Shown here piece after piece: positions 52,001-64,000 of a DNA stretch of 64,000 nt. The DNA is from Echinococcus granulosus. Taxonomy: Eukaryota; Platyhelminthes; Cestoda; Cyclophyllidea; Taeniidae. The stretch's first letter is position 1; each line of letters begins with the position of its first letter. The notes below the pieces were generated by a model. It was not told the DNA's origin, made no database searches, and saw only the letters and a list, made by a program, of their open reading frames with translations. The position numbers and the translations under genes were made by a program. The stretch spans positions 1,424,938-1,488,937 of the forward strand of contig NW_020170391.1 in NCBI RefSeq assembly GCF_000524195.1, given 5' to 3'.

Positions 52001-55000
52001 CTGAATTTCTGCATTCGTAGAATCCTTGAGGCGAGTTAACATAGGCTTTTGCATAATTTCCCTCAATTTTAAGTCGACTTCTGTACTTACTTTCATGGCG
52101 GTGATAAACATAAAATAAAGTAGGTTTGGTATACGGAACCATCTTTTTAATTGCAAAACCATAGATTACATTAAAATACAGAGTGATTCAATCACCACGC
52201 TAATTTAGAATTGGGTGCTTGCATGCAAGCCTCGGGGTGTAGAATACGCAGCTTATTTTTACTTTCTTGCATTATTTACTGCTTTTATTCTGCAATTTAT
52301 GGTATTCATATTTCTGCAATTTTGTTGCTCTTACCCATTTTGACTTGGGTGCTACTTCGTCACACCTGTAAACCCCTATTTGCCTTTTCATATTTTAAAT
52401 GCAAGTGCTTTTATCAAGGAACAGCTTAAGCTAATTCCCTTTTTTCTTGGTCGCATTGCGACATTATTCATTTTTCTATTTGACAGTACCGGAAGCCATA
52501 TCTTCGTATGACGAGCATTTGAACTGTAAATAACTAATGTAATTCAACATTCTAAAAGTGGTACGGGCTAGAATCGACTTTGTAATGTATTTAATGGTCC
52601 GTTGGTTTGGGAACATAGTTATTTTTAATGGTTCTCTAAACTAGGTCCAATTGAATTGCCTGCTGAGGACGAGGAGGGTTGTCTCTCGCCGGAGTCAACA
52701 TCACTGATAACCCAACTCCTCGAGCGGGATCCCCTGCTGCGTTTGGGTACAGAAACGGGTGCCGCAGAAGTTAAGGCTGCCCCCTTCTTCGAGGGTGTGG
52801 ACTGGCACAACCTCCTCTACCAGAAGGCCGCTTTCGTGCCACAGCTGGAACACGATGAAGATTGCTCCTACTTCGATCCCCGCACCGATCGATATCAGCA
52901 CGAGGTGGAAGACGATGAGGACCTTGACTTCGAGCTTCTCCACTCCTCTCTTGGTCCCCCCAGCGCCCCTCCGTCATCCGCTAGCTCTGTGGTATCGGAG
53001 TGCTCGATTTCGGTGTCAAAGGAAAAGTTGACGGATCTGGGTCAGGTTGTGACTCCCGGTGAGGAGGTGAACGCGACGCTTACCGCTGCAGATGCGCGAC
53101 AAACTGCGGAGCGACTGCACTGTGCCATAAGCCTAGCTGGAACGTCTTCTGGTGGTGGTGGTGGTGGCGGTGGCAGCAGGGAGAGCGAAGAGCTGCCCGA
53201 TGAGGCGCTTTTCCATGCCTTCACCTCCTGCACTCCGCGATTCTCCATAGCCATGGAGAAGGCGGCAATGGAGACTTCGCAGAAAGAAGGGGAATCTGGT
53301 GAGGAACAAATGCGGGAGGATGGAGATGGGCCAGCTGGGCAGGAGGAAATAACCCCTACCAATAAATTCTCAACTGCGGAGGAGGTTAGGCGTTACACAC
53401 TTTCTTTGTGAATCCCTAGTTATCTAGGATCACTCATTTTCACTCCCACTGGGACAAGTGGTACAGTATAAAGCCTCAAAATTAGTAACTTTTTAGCCTT
53501 TGTTTATGAAAGAATCTGGTGTGCTGGGCTTAAAATCCAAAGTCGTCTGGCTCACTTTTCTTAAAGCCTAATGTCAGTTGCAAACCACTTAGCATAGATT
53601 GAAGTGTATCAGTATGTTTGATTAGTCAAACAATGAATCTACCCAAGTAGCCCATAATCTGCAGCCAATCTGCGAATCTTCATGCTTTCTCATCAAGATT
53701 CCGGAAGTGGTCTGATATCTTGATTTTTATGTATACCTTTAAAGTGGTAAAGGTGTCACATTCGCACAAGTTGAGCGCTTTTATCGTGTGGTGTTAACTT
53801 AGTTTTTAATAAATTTGAAGACAATGTTTTATCCAACTGGTTGCTGCCGAATTTTCAATGGTAGGTTATATCAAAGCCGTATCAATGTGCTGCCTTTTAC
53901 AAACTATTTTAATTGCGTGCAACTATAGTAAACAGAACATCGCTTTGATGCTTTATTTTTTTCACCTTGCCACTCTATCAGAGCGTTTTGAAAACAAACG
54001 GGTTATGGTTTGGCGCCCACTTATGATTATTGCCTGCACCTAGTATATTCTGACCGTTTGAATACTATTTTTACCCAACCCATAATTTTAATAGTCAAAT
54101 TGTTTGCATTCTTGCCTCCTAACCGGTGTTGCCATGTATTTGTGATTTTTCCGCCAACATAGTTTTTTGGCTACCAATTTATCTTCTCTACATAACTCCT
54201 TTCGATCGTGTGCCGCCATATCGCTTCACTTTTGGATAATATTACGCCTCATTTCATGCCTTTCACCATTACCTACTCGCGTCTTTGTGTTTGCGGTCTG
54301 GTCCATAAAAGCGGTAGAGGATCATTATGCCAATTAAGGGAATTACTCCAACTCTGCAAAGTTATTTCCTTTTTGCGAACTAGCACAATATGAGCGTTTT
54401 CTATTCCTCTTCCTTTGCTGAGATTGAGTAGGAAAGGGTCTAAGAGTCTTCAGTCCTTCTAGCTCGCTCAGTGCTGCAATCACTGCGCAAACATCGTTTA
54501 CGATTAGCAGTTTCATTGGGGAGTCGCATGCTATACCCCGGCTGCTACGTTATTGCGGCTAATTATGTTTCTGTGTGTGGGTTGTGGTTTACAATTGTGT
54601 AAGACAGGTTAAAACGCATGGTTCTTGTGCGTAGCGGTCATGCGAACCCCCTGTGCATAATTTGATACGTTCTGATACATGGTGTTCTTCAAATTATTCC
54701 TTTGTAAATGTGCGTTTTTTAGCCTAATTTACATTTCTAGTTATGACTCCAAGCTGCTTACTAGCATTGGCGAGAAGTTCTCACTTTAAATGATCTTTTT
54801 GATTTTATTAGATGCTGAGAAGCAATTCAGTCTCATTTCTCATTAGTATTGCGTTCTGATTCTTAGAAGGGTGCCTCATTGACTCCTAAAAAGTCAGGGA
54901 ATTTGGATGGGGAGCAGAGTGGTTCGAATCAATCCCCCCGACTACCCTCTCCACTCACCCCCACAAGTACCGCTGCTTCTGATGCCTGCTACAGTGATCT

Positions 55001-58000
55001 TGAAATGGGAGTCTCGTCCGCTCCCTGTGAGAACTCTTCAAGCAACTCCAACGCCTTCACGACCAAGAAGCGGGTAGGTTTGACGTCAAGGCTCGTCTTT
55101 ACAATTTTGGATTTGCTTGGAGTATAAAATAGGCACAAATGTAATGTAATTATATGTGTTCAAAAATAACTTCTCATATCTGCTTTACGTGTATTATTGT
55201 TACGCATCCCAACGTTTCGATGAATTTTTCCAACACTTTCTTTTGGGTATATCGAAGGATTGGAATTCCAGTTTGTGATTTATCACATTTGTGCATTTGC
55301 CAAAGGTAGATTTCAATAGTACAAGCCTGTGTTATGCCTTCATGGTGCGCTCCAACTGCAATATTAGTATGATTGCCGCTTAAGGGACTGAATTTAGCCT
55401 TGAGATTTAAAACCAAAGATGATTTTGCTCATCTTAATCGAGTCTTGAAAACTTAGGCAAATCAGCGATACGCGCACGCACGCACGTATTCAAAACACCC
55501 ACACCATGGGATGACTTATCCTAGCACTATAAGCCGAAAACGTGAAAGACAAACTGACGCACTTGTTTCGTGATAAAAATGTTGGTGTTTGAATTGCTAC
55601 GTTTCAATATTTGAGCTGTTGGAACCAGTCACATAAGTTTATTCGATTTCAAAGTACAACAAATTTATCTATATAATTAAGTTGTCGTGTTGTGAAAGCG
55701 GTTTTGGCGAAAAATGCCCCGCATTGCCTAAGCGAGCTACTTCGTTTTCCTGGTATAGTAGTCTTTCCTTTGGTGCCTTCTAACTAATATTACTAACCGT
55801 TACTATTTGGTTGCTTCAAGACTTTGAAAGAATGCACAGACGAAGATGTTCATCGTCGTGACAACAGCTCTCAACAGAAGGCCAAACGATTGTCCCCAGC
55901 TGGCTCACCCACGGGCCCGGACAGTTTCTCAGAAAATACGCCCTCATCTACTCAGGTATATTCAGTGCCGGGCATTAAGAAGGAGACGAAACCGTCAAAA
56001 TTACCGGTTCCTTGCCGACGGAAAGCAACCAGTCCTAGTCGCTCCCTTGTTCCCGGAACCATCGTCTCCCAGACCACCATAAAGTCGTCCTCTGCAAGCA
56101 TGCTACGGGCTTCCGATAATTCCAGTGCTTCTCGCACGGTCACCATCAAACGCGGACCTCGTGGCTACGGTTTCACTCTCCGTGCCAAGGACGTTTTCTT
56201 CGGATCCTCGGACGTCTACACTCTGCACCACATTGTTGTGGGTGTCGACAGAAAGGGTCCCGCGTATGCTGCTGGACTGCGTGAGAACGACGTCATTCTG
56301 CGAGTTAATGGGCGTGAGGTTGTGGGTCGGCTGCACATTGAGATTGTGCAACTCATCTGCTCCTCTCCGGCGCCTCTCCGACTGCTCGTAACAACTTTCG
56401 CACAGAGCAACATCCGTTCGGATGGGCGATGGCGCGCTCGTGGTCGTCTGGTCTCACGTCCGAGTCGACGACTTAAGGCTTTGGTTTCTAGGGCCTCCAA
56501 AGCGGCCAGTTCAGGTGAGGAAAGTGGCCTGGAGAGCGGTGGTGGTCGACGTCTGTTCAAGCACACAGGTTCGACAGGTTCCGGGCCGCTTCGCGTCCCC
56601 AACATCGCGAATGTGCAGAGCCCAGGGACGCAGGGTCCACCGCTTGTGATTGAACGCAGACAGCGACACAGACAGCAGGTACCTACTGAAGTGACGCCGT
56701 CTGGCCTAGCCTCTGGTCGGAAGCTAGTTGGACCTACGGATGAGTCATCAAGACATCATAGCCACAGCTTTTCTGTTCTCTCCACCTCTACCAAACGATT
56801 CGATGCCACCACTGTCTCAAGCCGACTGCATCTGCAACCGCGCAGGTAATTTATGCATTCCTTTTCTTTTATGATACAAATTAAAATAGAACAAAGTGTA
56901 CTTAGGTTTGCCATAAAGTACTCTTAGCGATGGTGCGATGGGAACCCACCGCACTTTTCATGTTATTATTTGTGAGGAGCGTGATTAGGCCATGGAAACG
57001 CGTTGGTGCCGTTATTTGTTGCAAATTTCACCTGTTAGTAACTGTGATGGTTGGTACACTTCCCTCCCCCTCTCTTTCTTCGGGTCTTTACTCGGCTAGA
57101 TGTTTGGGTTCTCATTGTTGTGTTAAGCGTTAGCATGGAGACATCACTGCGCAACTTTATCCAACGCCCGGCATTAAGCAGTGCTTTTTTAATTTTACGT
57201 TCCAAAAACTTGTTTTGCGTTTTAGCGTTCATTTTTTCGGGCGCACTCCTTCTCTTGTAATGAGCACTTGGTCGTTGGTACATGGTTTTAGATTTACTTT
57301 CGGTGAATATTGTTACCCCGTCAAACATTAAGTGAAGCCTCTGTGATATAACCTGGTTTTAATGAGATCCATTTTCACGGTCTACAACTGGGTGCATTTT
57401 TTAAATTTGTCGTATGCCGCTAGCACTCTACCTTGAAGTCGTGTATTTCCTACTTCAGGCCAACAGAGACACCCCTGTTTCGCCAGCTGAGTGAGCGCAA
57501 CCGCTATGCATCAGGCGCGGCAAAATTGGAGGCCGCCTCGACCTCCCCGAGTTCCTTGTCCACGGAGGGAGAGAGGCTTGGTCATTCGGGCTCTCGTTCC
57601 GACAGTCCCCTTGTGGTACACTCCTATTGCCCCGCGCCCTTCGACGAGCCCGAGAGCGCTTCCAAGCCCACCCTCTGTGTCTCCCCGCCCCTTTCCACGA
57701 ACCCCATGACCGCGCCTGCACCCGCTTCCACCTCCCACATACCGGCACCTGGCGTAAGATGACCACAACATCTTGTTTATTTGTTCGTTTGATATTGTTA
57801 CACCGCCTCTGGTAAACCGTCGAGCCCAGGGTTGTAGACACATCAGCCATAGTTTTTACACTGGGATGAAATGGCTGTTTGTATGGGAAATACGTAAGTG
57901 CTTTTTGCTCCCTCTAATGTAAATAGGGGCGGTTTTGAGCGTCTCTGGAGCCGGCAAGTGATTACAAGGGAGAGGGCGCATGCAGTCCCCTCGCATTTCC

Positions 58001-58860
58001 ACATTTCGCCAGTGGAAGCTGGAAGGCCAGCGACTTGAATTTTTTGGCTCAGTTTTTGCTAAGGCACATTGAGGCCTAATCGTATGCATCCTAACTCCTC
58101 TGTTTGCTACTCCCAATGAAACTCGGACTCCATTTTGTTACTGACAGATGATGATCAGCTAGCAAGCTAACGCTTCACGTATCCGAATTCCTAAAATGAA
58201 GTAATTATGGCATTGAAATCAACCTAAACAAATACTTGACTTCAGTAATGGTGTACCACGTGATTTCGTCTACTTCGTTCTTCGTAGGGTGCATTGAAAC
58301 GGCGACGCTTCGAAAATAGATGCATGCAATGAACCTTTGTTGATAACTCAAGATGTGGTAGTAACTCGGCTTATTTTTCGCCTTGAAACACTGCTTTAGG
58401 GGGGGACTCAAGCCCAGGGACTGAATAAACAATGCGTAAGCCACTTTTCCACTTAACCAGTCCAGCTAGCGACCCGGACTTTCAATTGCGTTTTTGACAT
58501 TTTGGGCTTGCTGAACATTCAGCCATAGCAATTTTCAGGAATTCTCTTGCGTGATTTACGTTCATGCGTCCAACGCCGCGCGAAGACGTGTTTTCTCCTC
58601 ACCCCCGGTCTCGCTGACGCAAGCTCTTTGAACTCGATTACTAAGGCATGTTTATCATAAAAGCGTAATATCTCATACCGTAGATCTCTGCTCCGCGATA
58701 CATCCCGGCGCAAGCCTCCACTTCGGCATCAAAAACGGCTAGTCCTGGTCTCGTGCGCATTCGCCGAAGACGACGACAGAGTCAGAACACCGCTCACTCT
58801 CCGGCCCCACCCACCAGCCATGACCCCTCTTCGCCCTGCCAGGGGCCGACGGATATGTGA
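40059..58860 (+). CDS. MAST: Microtubule-associated serine/threonine kinase (MAST family)
   Basis: Modelled as 20 exons: 40059-40448, 40676-41104 (end uncertain), 41200-41878, 42076-42158, 43432-43984, 44476-44563, 45053-45137, 46877-47469, 47769-47844, 48285-48491, 48682-48934, 49596-49845, 50190-50540, 50887-51080, 51780-51890, 52645-53384, 54867-55073, 55821-56845, 57459-57753, 58684-58860. The phases agree and give about 2,261 residues. The MAST pre-kinase region starts at [17 protein letters not shown] and includes [13 protein letters not shown] and [16 protein letters not shown]. The AGC kinase domain (about 1216-1500) has MKK, HRDLKPDN, DFGLS, FGTPEY and APE, then the tail [15 protein letters not shown] domain follows near 1868-1956 ([21 protein letters not shown]). 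The family phosphorylates PTEN and works at microtubules and the cortex. The 740-residue N-terminus is much longer than in vertebrate MAST1. From 43432 on the model is strong; the four earlier exons are joined by phase and continuity only. Confidence 0.93.
51891..52644 (+). other. GC-AG intron inside the MAST kinase domain
   Basis: The exon ends ...GTCTCTG and the intron starts GCAAGT; the acceptor is CTAG at 52641-52644. Joined this way, the product reads [15 protein letters not shown], which aligns without a gap to the vertebrate MAST segment VISDDILWPEGDE. The nearest GT donor, four bases downstream, would shift the frame and hit a stop. Confidence 0.8.
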
Positions 58861-61800
58861 CCTCCATTCATTCTCCACCTCTGCTCTTCCTGCCTCGGTC
58901 ACTCATGTCTTTCTCACTCCCTGCCTATCTCTTCACTGCAAATTAAGATTTCGCGCCTGATTGTGGAAACGCACATTTTATTCTCTCTGTACATAACACT
59001 TCGTCTCTATACATACATACATGCGCACACACTTAAAAAAGGCTTGCAGACACTTGGCGTTGTACTCTTAGTATGCATTAATAATGGTATCTTACCCTGT
59101 TACTGATGCAGTCCAATTCGAATTTCCCGACTTTTATTGGGCCAATTTGGCGTAAACCGAACCGTGTGTATCAACTACTATCTTGCACTGTAACATGACA
59201 TAAGGACTCGTACTTTTGTAGAAAGTTTCGTTTGTTCAACCTGGATTAGTTGGAACCGGAAATGCGTAATGCTTGAAACAGTACGGCGCCACCATTCATG
59301 ACATGTCTGCGTGAAAGGTATTCTGGAGGGCGTGTATACAAATGCTCCTGTATTCGGTGCGGGGTCTACGTGCCGCATGCGGTGAATGATGTCGCCTGCT
59401 ACTACTCAAATGCGACAAGACGGCCAACGAATTTTGTCCACGTGGTTGATGTTAGTCGTCAAGGCTTGGACCGTGCACGAAATACTGCTGCACGTCATGA
59501 AGCCTAGTTACCGCTGGATGTTGGCTCTAACACAATGTCCCGATCCTGAACAACATACGGGAGTTCGTCACACTTTTTACTTAATGAGCAGAAAAATGTC
59601 CTGGCGAAGGAATTGTATAATTGGAAGAGCGAGAATAATGGCTGACAGGGAAAAAGTAGCCACGGAGAGTGAAAAAATTGCCGATCAAAGGAGTGGCAAG
59701 TGCGTAGGTGCTTTTCTCCACCAGGAAGTGGTGAATTGGACGAAGGTGGATGTGTCAAAAGCTTGGAAAAATATTTCAGCCTCTGCAAAAGATTCACATT
59801 ATTTGTGTGTATATACAGTGGGGTTACAGTAAACGGGGCTAGGAGTGGGAGGTTGAGGGGTGAGGAACCGATACATGTGTGGGTGAATGGATGAGAGGCC
59901 GGGATAACGCAAAAGAAGTATTTGCCAGTTAGGTGGCAGGACGAGAATAATTTGATGGTTTTCTCGTAGTCGAAAATACGCAGCTAAAGAGAAAGTAGTG
60001 AAGACTGAAAGGTGCACCACCAGTCCAGCCCATCACATCTGTTTAACAATGTAAATATAATGCAAAAATGAGGTTGCTACTAACATTTTAATAGGTAAAA
60101 AGTCGATAATGAATGCAAATCCCGAGATAACAGGGGCTCACATCATTAAATGCCAAGTTGAACGCGAAGACCAATGATTGCAAGGTGCATTAGTTTTATT
60201 CCAACTCAGTTTGAACTAGATCGCTTGCTTCCAATAGGCATGGCAGGAATGTCGGTAAGGCGTGGACTAGAGGAACAAGCCAATATTGACAAGAATGTGC
60301 TACGATAATAGCATATTTCGGGTGCTTGGTTCACTGAGTGTACAGGTGATCATTCCATTAATGCATTGAAGACAAACGTCGATTTTAGGGGTGGATTATG
60401 TAAACAAAGTCAAAACACAGTCGCCCAACACCTTCATGCTTCATTAAGGACGCGTAAACTAATTCATCAACGTAAAAGATAAAATAAAAATTGTAAGGAC
60501 TTTAAATGGTAGTAACTTAAAATCTCTTTCCGTAATAACAAGCAGAAGTTGCGTTTTGATTGAAACATGAATTTACACAATAAGCGGCTAGCCATCACAA
60601 ATTTTCCAAATGGAGTAGTACGAAGGGGACGGTCTTGCTGATGTAGTAGTTAAAACATGCTTTCTAAAAACAAACTGGGAAATGATGTGAGAAGTAGCAA
60701 AGACTACAAAAGAAGATAAAATTAGCCCGGGAGTCGAGTCGGCAAAGCAGGCACAGTGTACAGATTGACAAGTTCGAGAACAATCAAGATGAAGCACGCA
60801 TACGGTGAGTTGTGCTGAACAACATAATTCTGACCTCCGAGCGTATGCCGGAAACAAATGCTAATGTTACACTGCCCTTGCTATTGTCTTGCTAGGGCGG
60901 GCAAGGAGCTGAATAAATAATGACAGTCGACTGACTCAGAGGGCGTTCACGTGGAGAAAAAGGAGTTTTATGTGCATCAATACTGTCGGACCAAAGGTAG
61001 CAGATACAGGTGGACAAACTACTCAGTTCAGGTAGAGTAGATCCTACTTAACAGAAAAACAAAAATTCCAGGATTAACTCACTAAGCAATTTGAAATCGC
61101 CACACGTTTTTAAAGTATCTATAGGCATGGATAAAGACAACTTTGTTTGCCTCAATGGAATTACCGCAGGGGCTTCTCAAGTAACCTAGTGAATCGCATA
61201 TATGTACATGCATGGAAATGATAAAACACATAATTACTATAAGCAACACAGAAGAGTCTGAAGAAGAATGTAAGAGCGTAGATTTCGGAAAAAACACAAC
61301 TACGAGAAGGTCAGTCAATTCATTTCATGAAACGCCAATAAACAAAAGCTCGCCATCCACCGCCCTGTATGCAACACAAATCGTTCGAATTAGTCATCGG
61401 CCTAACATTTGTGTTCTGTTATTCTCTTACAAGAGAGGACCACGATTAGAGTCTACTAAAGTAATCACAAGAGAGTCTAGGACCTAGAAGGTTCAAGGTA
61501 ATCAGACAAAGTTGTTCGCGATAAACCAATGAGGCTAATCAAAGCCTTGTTAAGATTCAAACACTGACTTCAATAAAGCCCATACGGGATGTGATGCAAT
61601 GGAGTAGCCCCACCAAGTCGCAAGTTAAATCAATCAAGCTGCACTGTACTACAAGCGTTAGCGCTTTCTCTCCCACCGGAAAAAGGAGAAGATGGAGGCC
61701 GTGCCTGAGTCGCAGCAGCCTTTGATGTGACAGTATGGATAGAAATCTTGTTCCCGCTAAGTCACACTTCCCAACGGAAGGAAGGGTGGAAGCAGAGCAA

Positions 61801-64000
61801 AAAAGTCAAGAGTAAATGAACGATAAGGCGCAACCATCTCCAGCCATAACTTCCTACATGGTCAAGTTGGGATTGAAGAGATGCAAATGTCCCAACGGGT
61901 AGAGAGAGGTGGTGCTGGAAATTCAACAACCATGAAGGTGAATTTCGCACCAGTGAACAGCTGGTTTTTAACCAATCAGTATTGTCACAACTAAACTAGG
62001 CGACTGTGATGGTAAAAACCTTTTCCTATCACGTTTATTATGGACCTGACAACATTCGACTTTGCCCTGTAAGCACTGCAGAGCATCCAACGAAAGGTGA
62101 AAAATTGGTATGTGACAACAAAAAATAGGTATTTTTTCATTAACCCATCAATCACTTCTATTCACAGGCATTTCGGTCATCTGAAAGGGACGTGCGGCTG
62201 ATTTTTCTGGAAAAGCACCGAATATTGACTATAGAAACTTAGTATTGGTAGTACAACACTGCAACCACCAACCGGTACAAAGTTATTGGTCCGGACGGTT
62301 TTATTACATCAGGGTCAGTAAAGCACATAAATCGCATGTGCATTGCAATTACGTAAGTGTTTACTTATTCACAAAAAGCATTAAATCAGATAGTCTTGAT
62401 GCGAATCACCTAAAATGCTAACATTACAGCCCTAAGTAATGAGCTGAAAACGAACACAAAAAAATGGTAATCCAACAAGTTCACGGATAACATCCCATTC
62501 GGTCTACTTCAAATCACCCGAAATATTAACAAAAACAGCAATGTTAACTCGATCTGAAGATTTTTGTTGGAATTGAACCATTTTTCAAAGCACAAAGCAG
62601 AAAACAACCAGATGTTCAGAGGCGGACTTAAAAGAGTCGAAGTGCGTGCCTGTATCCTGGATAGCAACGACCAAAAAATATACCACCTAATCTTTGTGCA
62701 AATGTTCGGCTGCCCGAATACATCTGCAAGCAGGCCAAGATTATCACCATTACTATTATCCACAGAGAGATACCTTTTGTTAAACCGCTATTTCGAAATG
62801 CGTGTTAAGTGAGACAATTACCAAGGCTATTTGTTTCACCTAGCCTGACTAATGAAGCAGATTAAAAAAACTAGCTTCATACAAATGATTGATAAAGTGC
62901 CATAGAATTTATCTTAAGTGAAAACAAACCGTCAAAATTGGAGTAGAAGATACCATCCTCAGTGTCATAGTTATCAAAAAGGCGGGATGTAAAAGGCAAC
63001 AACATACTCACAACAGATTAGCCTTAGTTCATTTAGAATTTCAGTTTACTGAAAGCACTGAGTGGAATTGATTTCGAGAAAGTGAAGTCGGTAATCCATG
63101 TACCTTCAGCTAAAGAAGTCCTCTTCAGCTTCCGAACTTGGTATTAAATGACCTCTAGGAGGGAAAGGCCTGTTATATTGACCGATCAAAGTCAATCCGT
63201 GCGATTGCATACAGGAGACAGGGGGAAAGAGCACGATCAGATGAGTCTGAAATCGTTTTTTGCCATAATGGTGAAAGCAAAACCACCAGGCGTGCCCATG
63301 CTATCTCATGTGCTTCAATGTTTCCTGTACCAGGCTCAACTGATCACAAGAGAGGCAAGGCAATTCTAGTGGTTTTGTGACAAATCTCACTATTCATCTC
63401 TCTTCCGATAACGCTGATATTGACGAAAAAATCTGGTAGCAAGGCATCGCAAACATCTATTGACCAATTTAGAAAAAGTTATGGACGGTGATGAAAATCC
63501 CGATTTTTATTCTATGAAGCTTCCTTAATAAATAGAAAATCCAAAAGTTGCAGAGCGCTTGACGGCATCGGCTAACAAACCACGCACCCCCATCATTATT
63601 GGGGGACTAAATGAAAATGAGGATTGACCCAACTAACGAAGAAGTGTGCAACTAGAAAGTTAGCCCTTCCCTCACGGTCAAAAATTATGCATGGAAATTC
63701 GTCAAAAGCACACAATCAGTGTGAAATTTACAAATCTGCAATCGAAAGAGGAAGACAGTAATATACAAAATAACCAATCAAGCGTCAAAGGGGTAGTCCA
63801 CACACAAATCGCTTATTGCCAAAAAGTGCATACTTCTAGAATAGAAATTGTTTAATCTGACGCACGAATCAAAATCGAAGGTTTTGAAAAGTGGCAAATA
63901 CTAAGCTGGCGTAAAATGTATCCGCTTACTGTTTATCCAAGTACCAAAATTGGATCACCGAATTGCACACGGCGCCTAAAAAGGCCACGTTATTGCATTT
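58861..64000. other. Region downstream of MAST, no gene recognised
   Basis: About 5.1 kb. The 148-residue frame at 59386-59832 (+) and its minus-strand partner 59797-59504 have no recognisable family. A possible minus-strand exon near 63007-62931 is discussed as a finding. The first part should contain the MAST 3' UTR, but no clear AATAAA was seen after the stop. Confidence 0.45.

Noticed and set aside
54925..54945. GGTTCGAATC, resembling a tRNA B box
   Set aside because: It lies inside a MAST coding exon, with no A box or foldable cloverleaf around it.
59386..59832. 148-residue frame (+)
   Set aside because: No family resemblance; an equally open frame exists on the other strand at 59797-59504.
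1..64000. CRISPR arrays, bacterial operons, phage or plasmid features
   Set aside because: The window is spliced eukaryotic DNA; no spaced direct repeats or prokaryotic gene layout were seen.

Overview
The window looks like nuclear DNA of a parasitic flatworm, most likely a tapeworm. It is AT-rich. Genes are split by GT-AG introns from about 100 bases to about 3 kb, wide stretches hold no gene, and miniature LTR elements resemble the TRIM elements known from taeniid cestodes. The organism call is inference. No bacterial operon, CRISPR array, tRNA or rRNA was seen. Most gene models below were assembled by hand from splice sites, reading-frame phase and family similarity recalled from memory; no alignment was run.

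Layout: (1) syntenin, + strand, 1998-3146, three exons. (2) 3147-8273, no recognisable gene. (3) A TBC1D15/17-type Rab GTPase-activating protein, - strand, 8274-13673, twelve exons, extreme N-terminus not found. (4) 14.5-17.2 kb, a cluster of miniature LTR retroelements: one apparently full-length element with a solo LTR of a second family nested in it, plus four further solo LTRs. (5) RCC1, + strand, 17600-20814, seven exons. (6) A G-protein gamma subunit, - strand, 21117-22381, two exons, convergent with RCC1 and without an ATG in its main exon. (7) Calcineurin B, + strand, 23201-23947, two exons. (8) 23948-40058, about 16 kb without a recognisable gene, with decayed LTR copies and two GC-rich islands. 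(9) A MAST-family serine/threonine kinase, + strand, 40059-58860, modelled as 20 exons and about 2,260 residues. (10) 58861-64000, nothing recognised.

The genes are not a functional cluster. They cover membrane-trafficking scaffolding (syntenin, TBC1D15), the Ran nucleotide exchange factor (RCC1), heterotrimeric G-protein signalling (G gamma), calcium-dependent phosphatase regulation (calcineurin B) and a microtubule-associated kinase with a PDZ domain (MAST). The least routine items are the nested retroelements with readable target-site duplications, the hidden G gamma gene, a GC-AG intron inside the MAST kinase domain, a LisH-like motif in the long MAST N-terminus, and an LTR relic between two divergent signalling genes.
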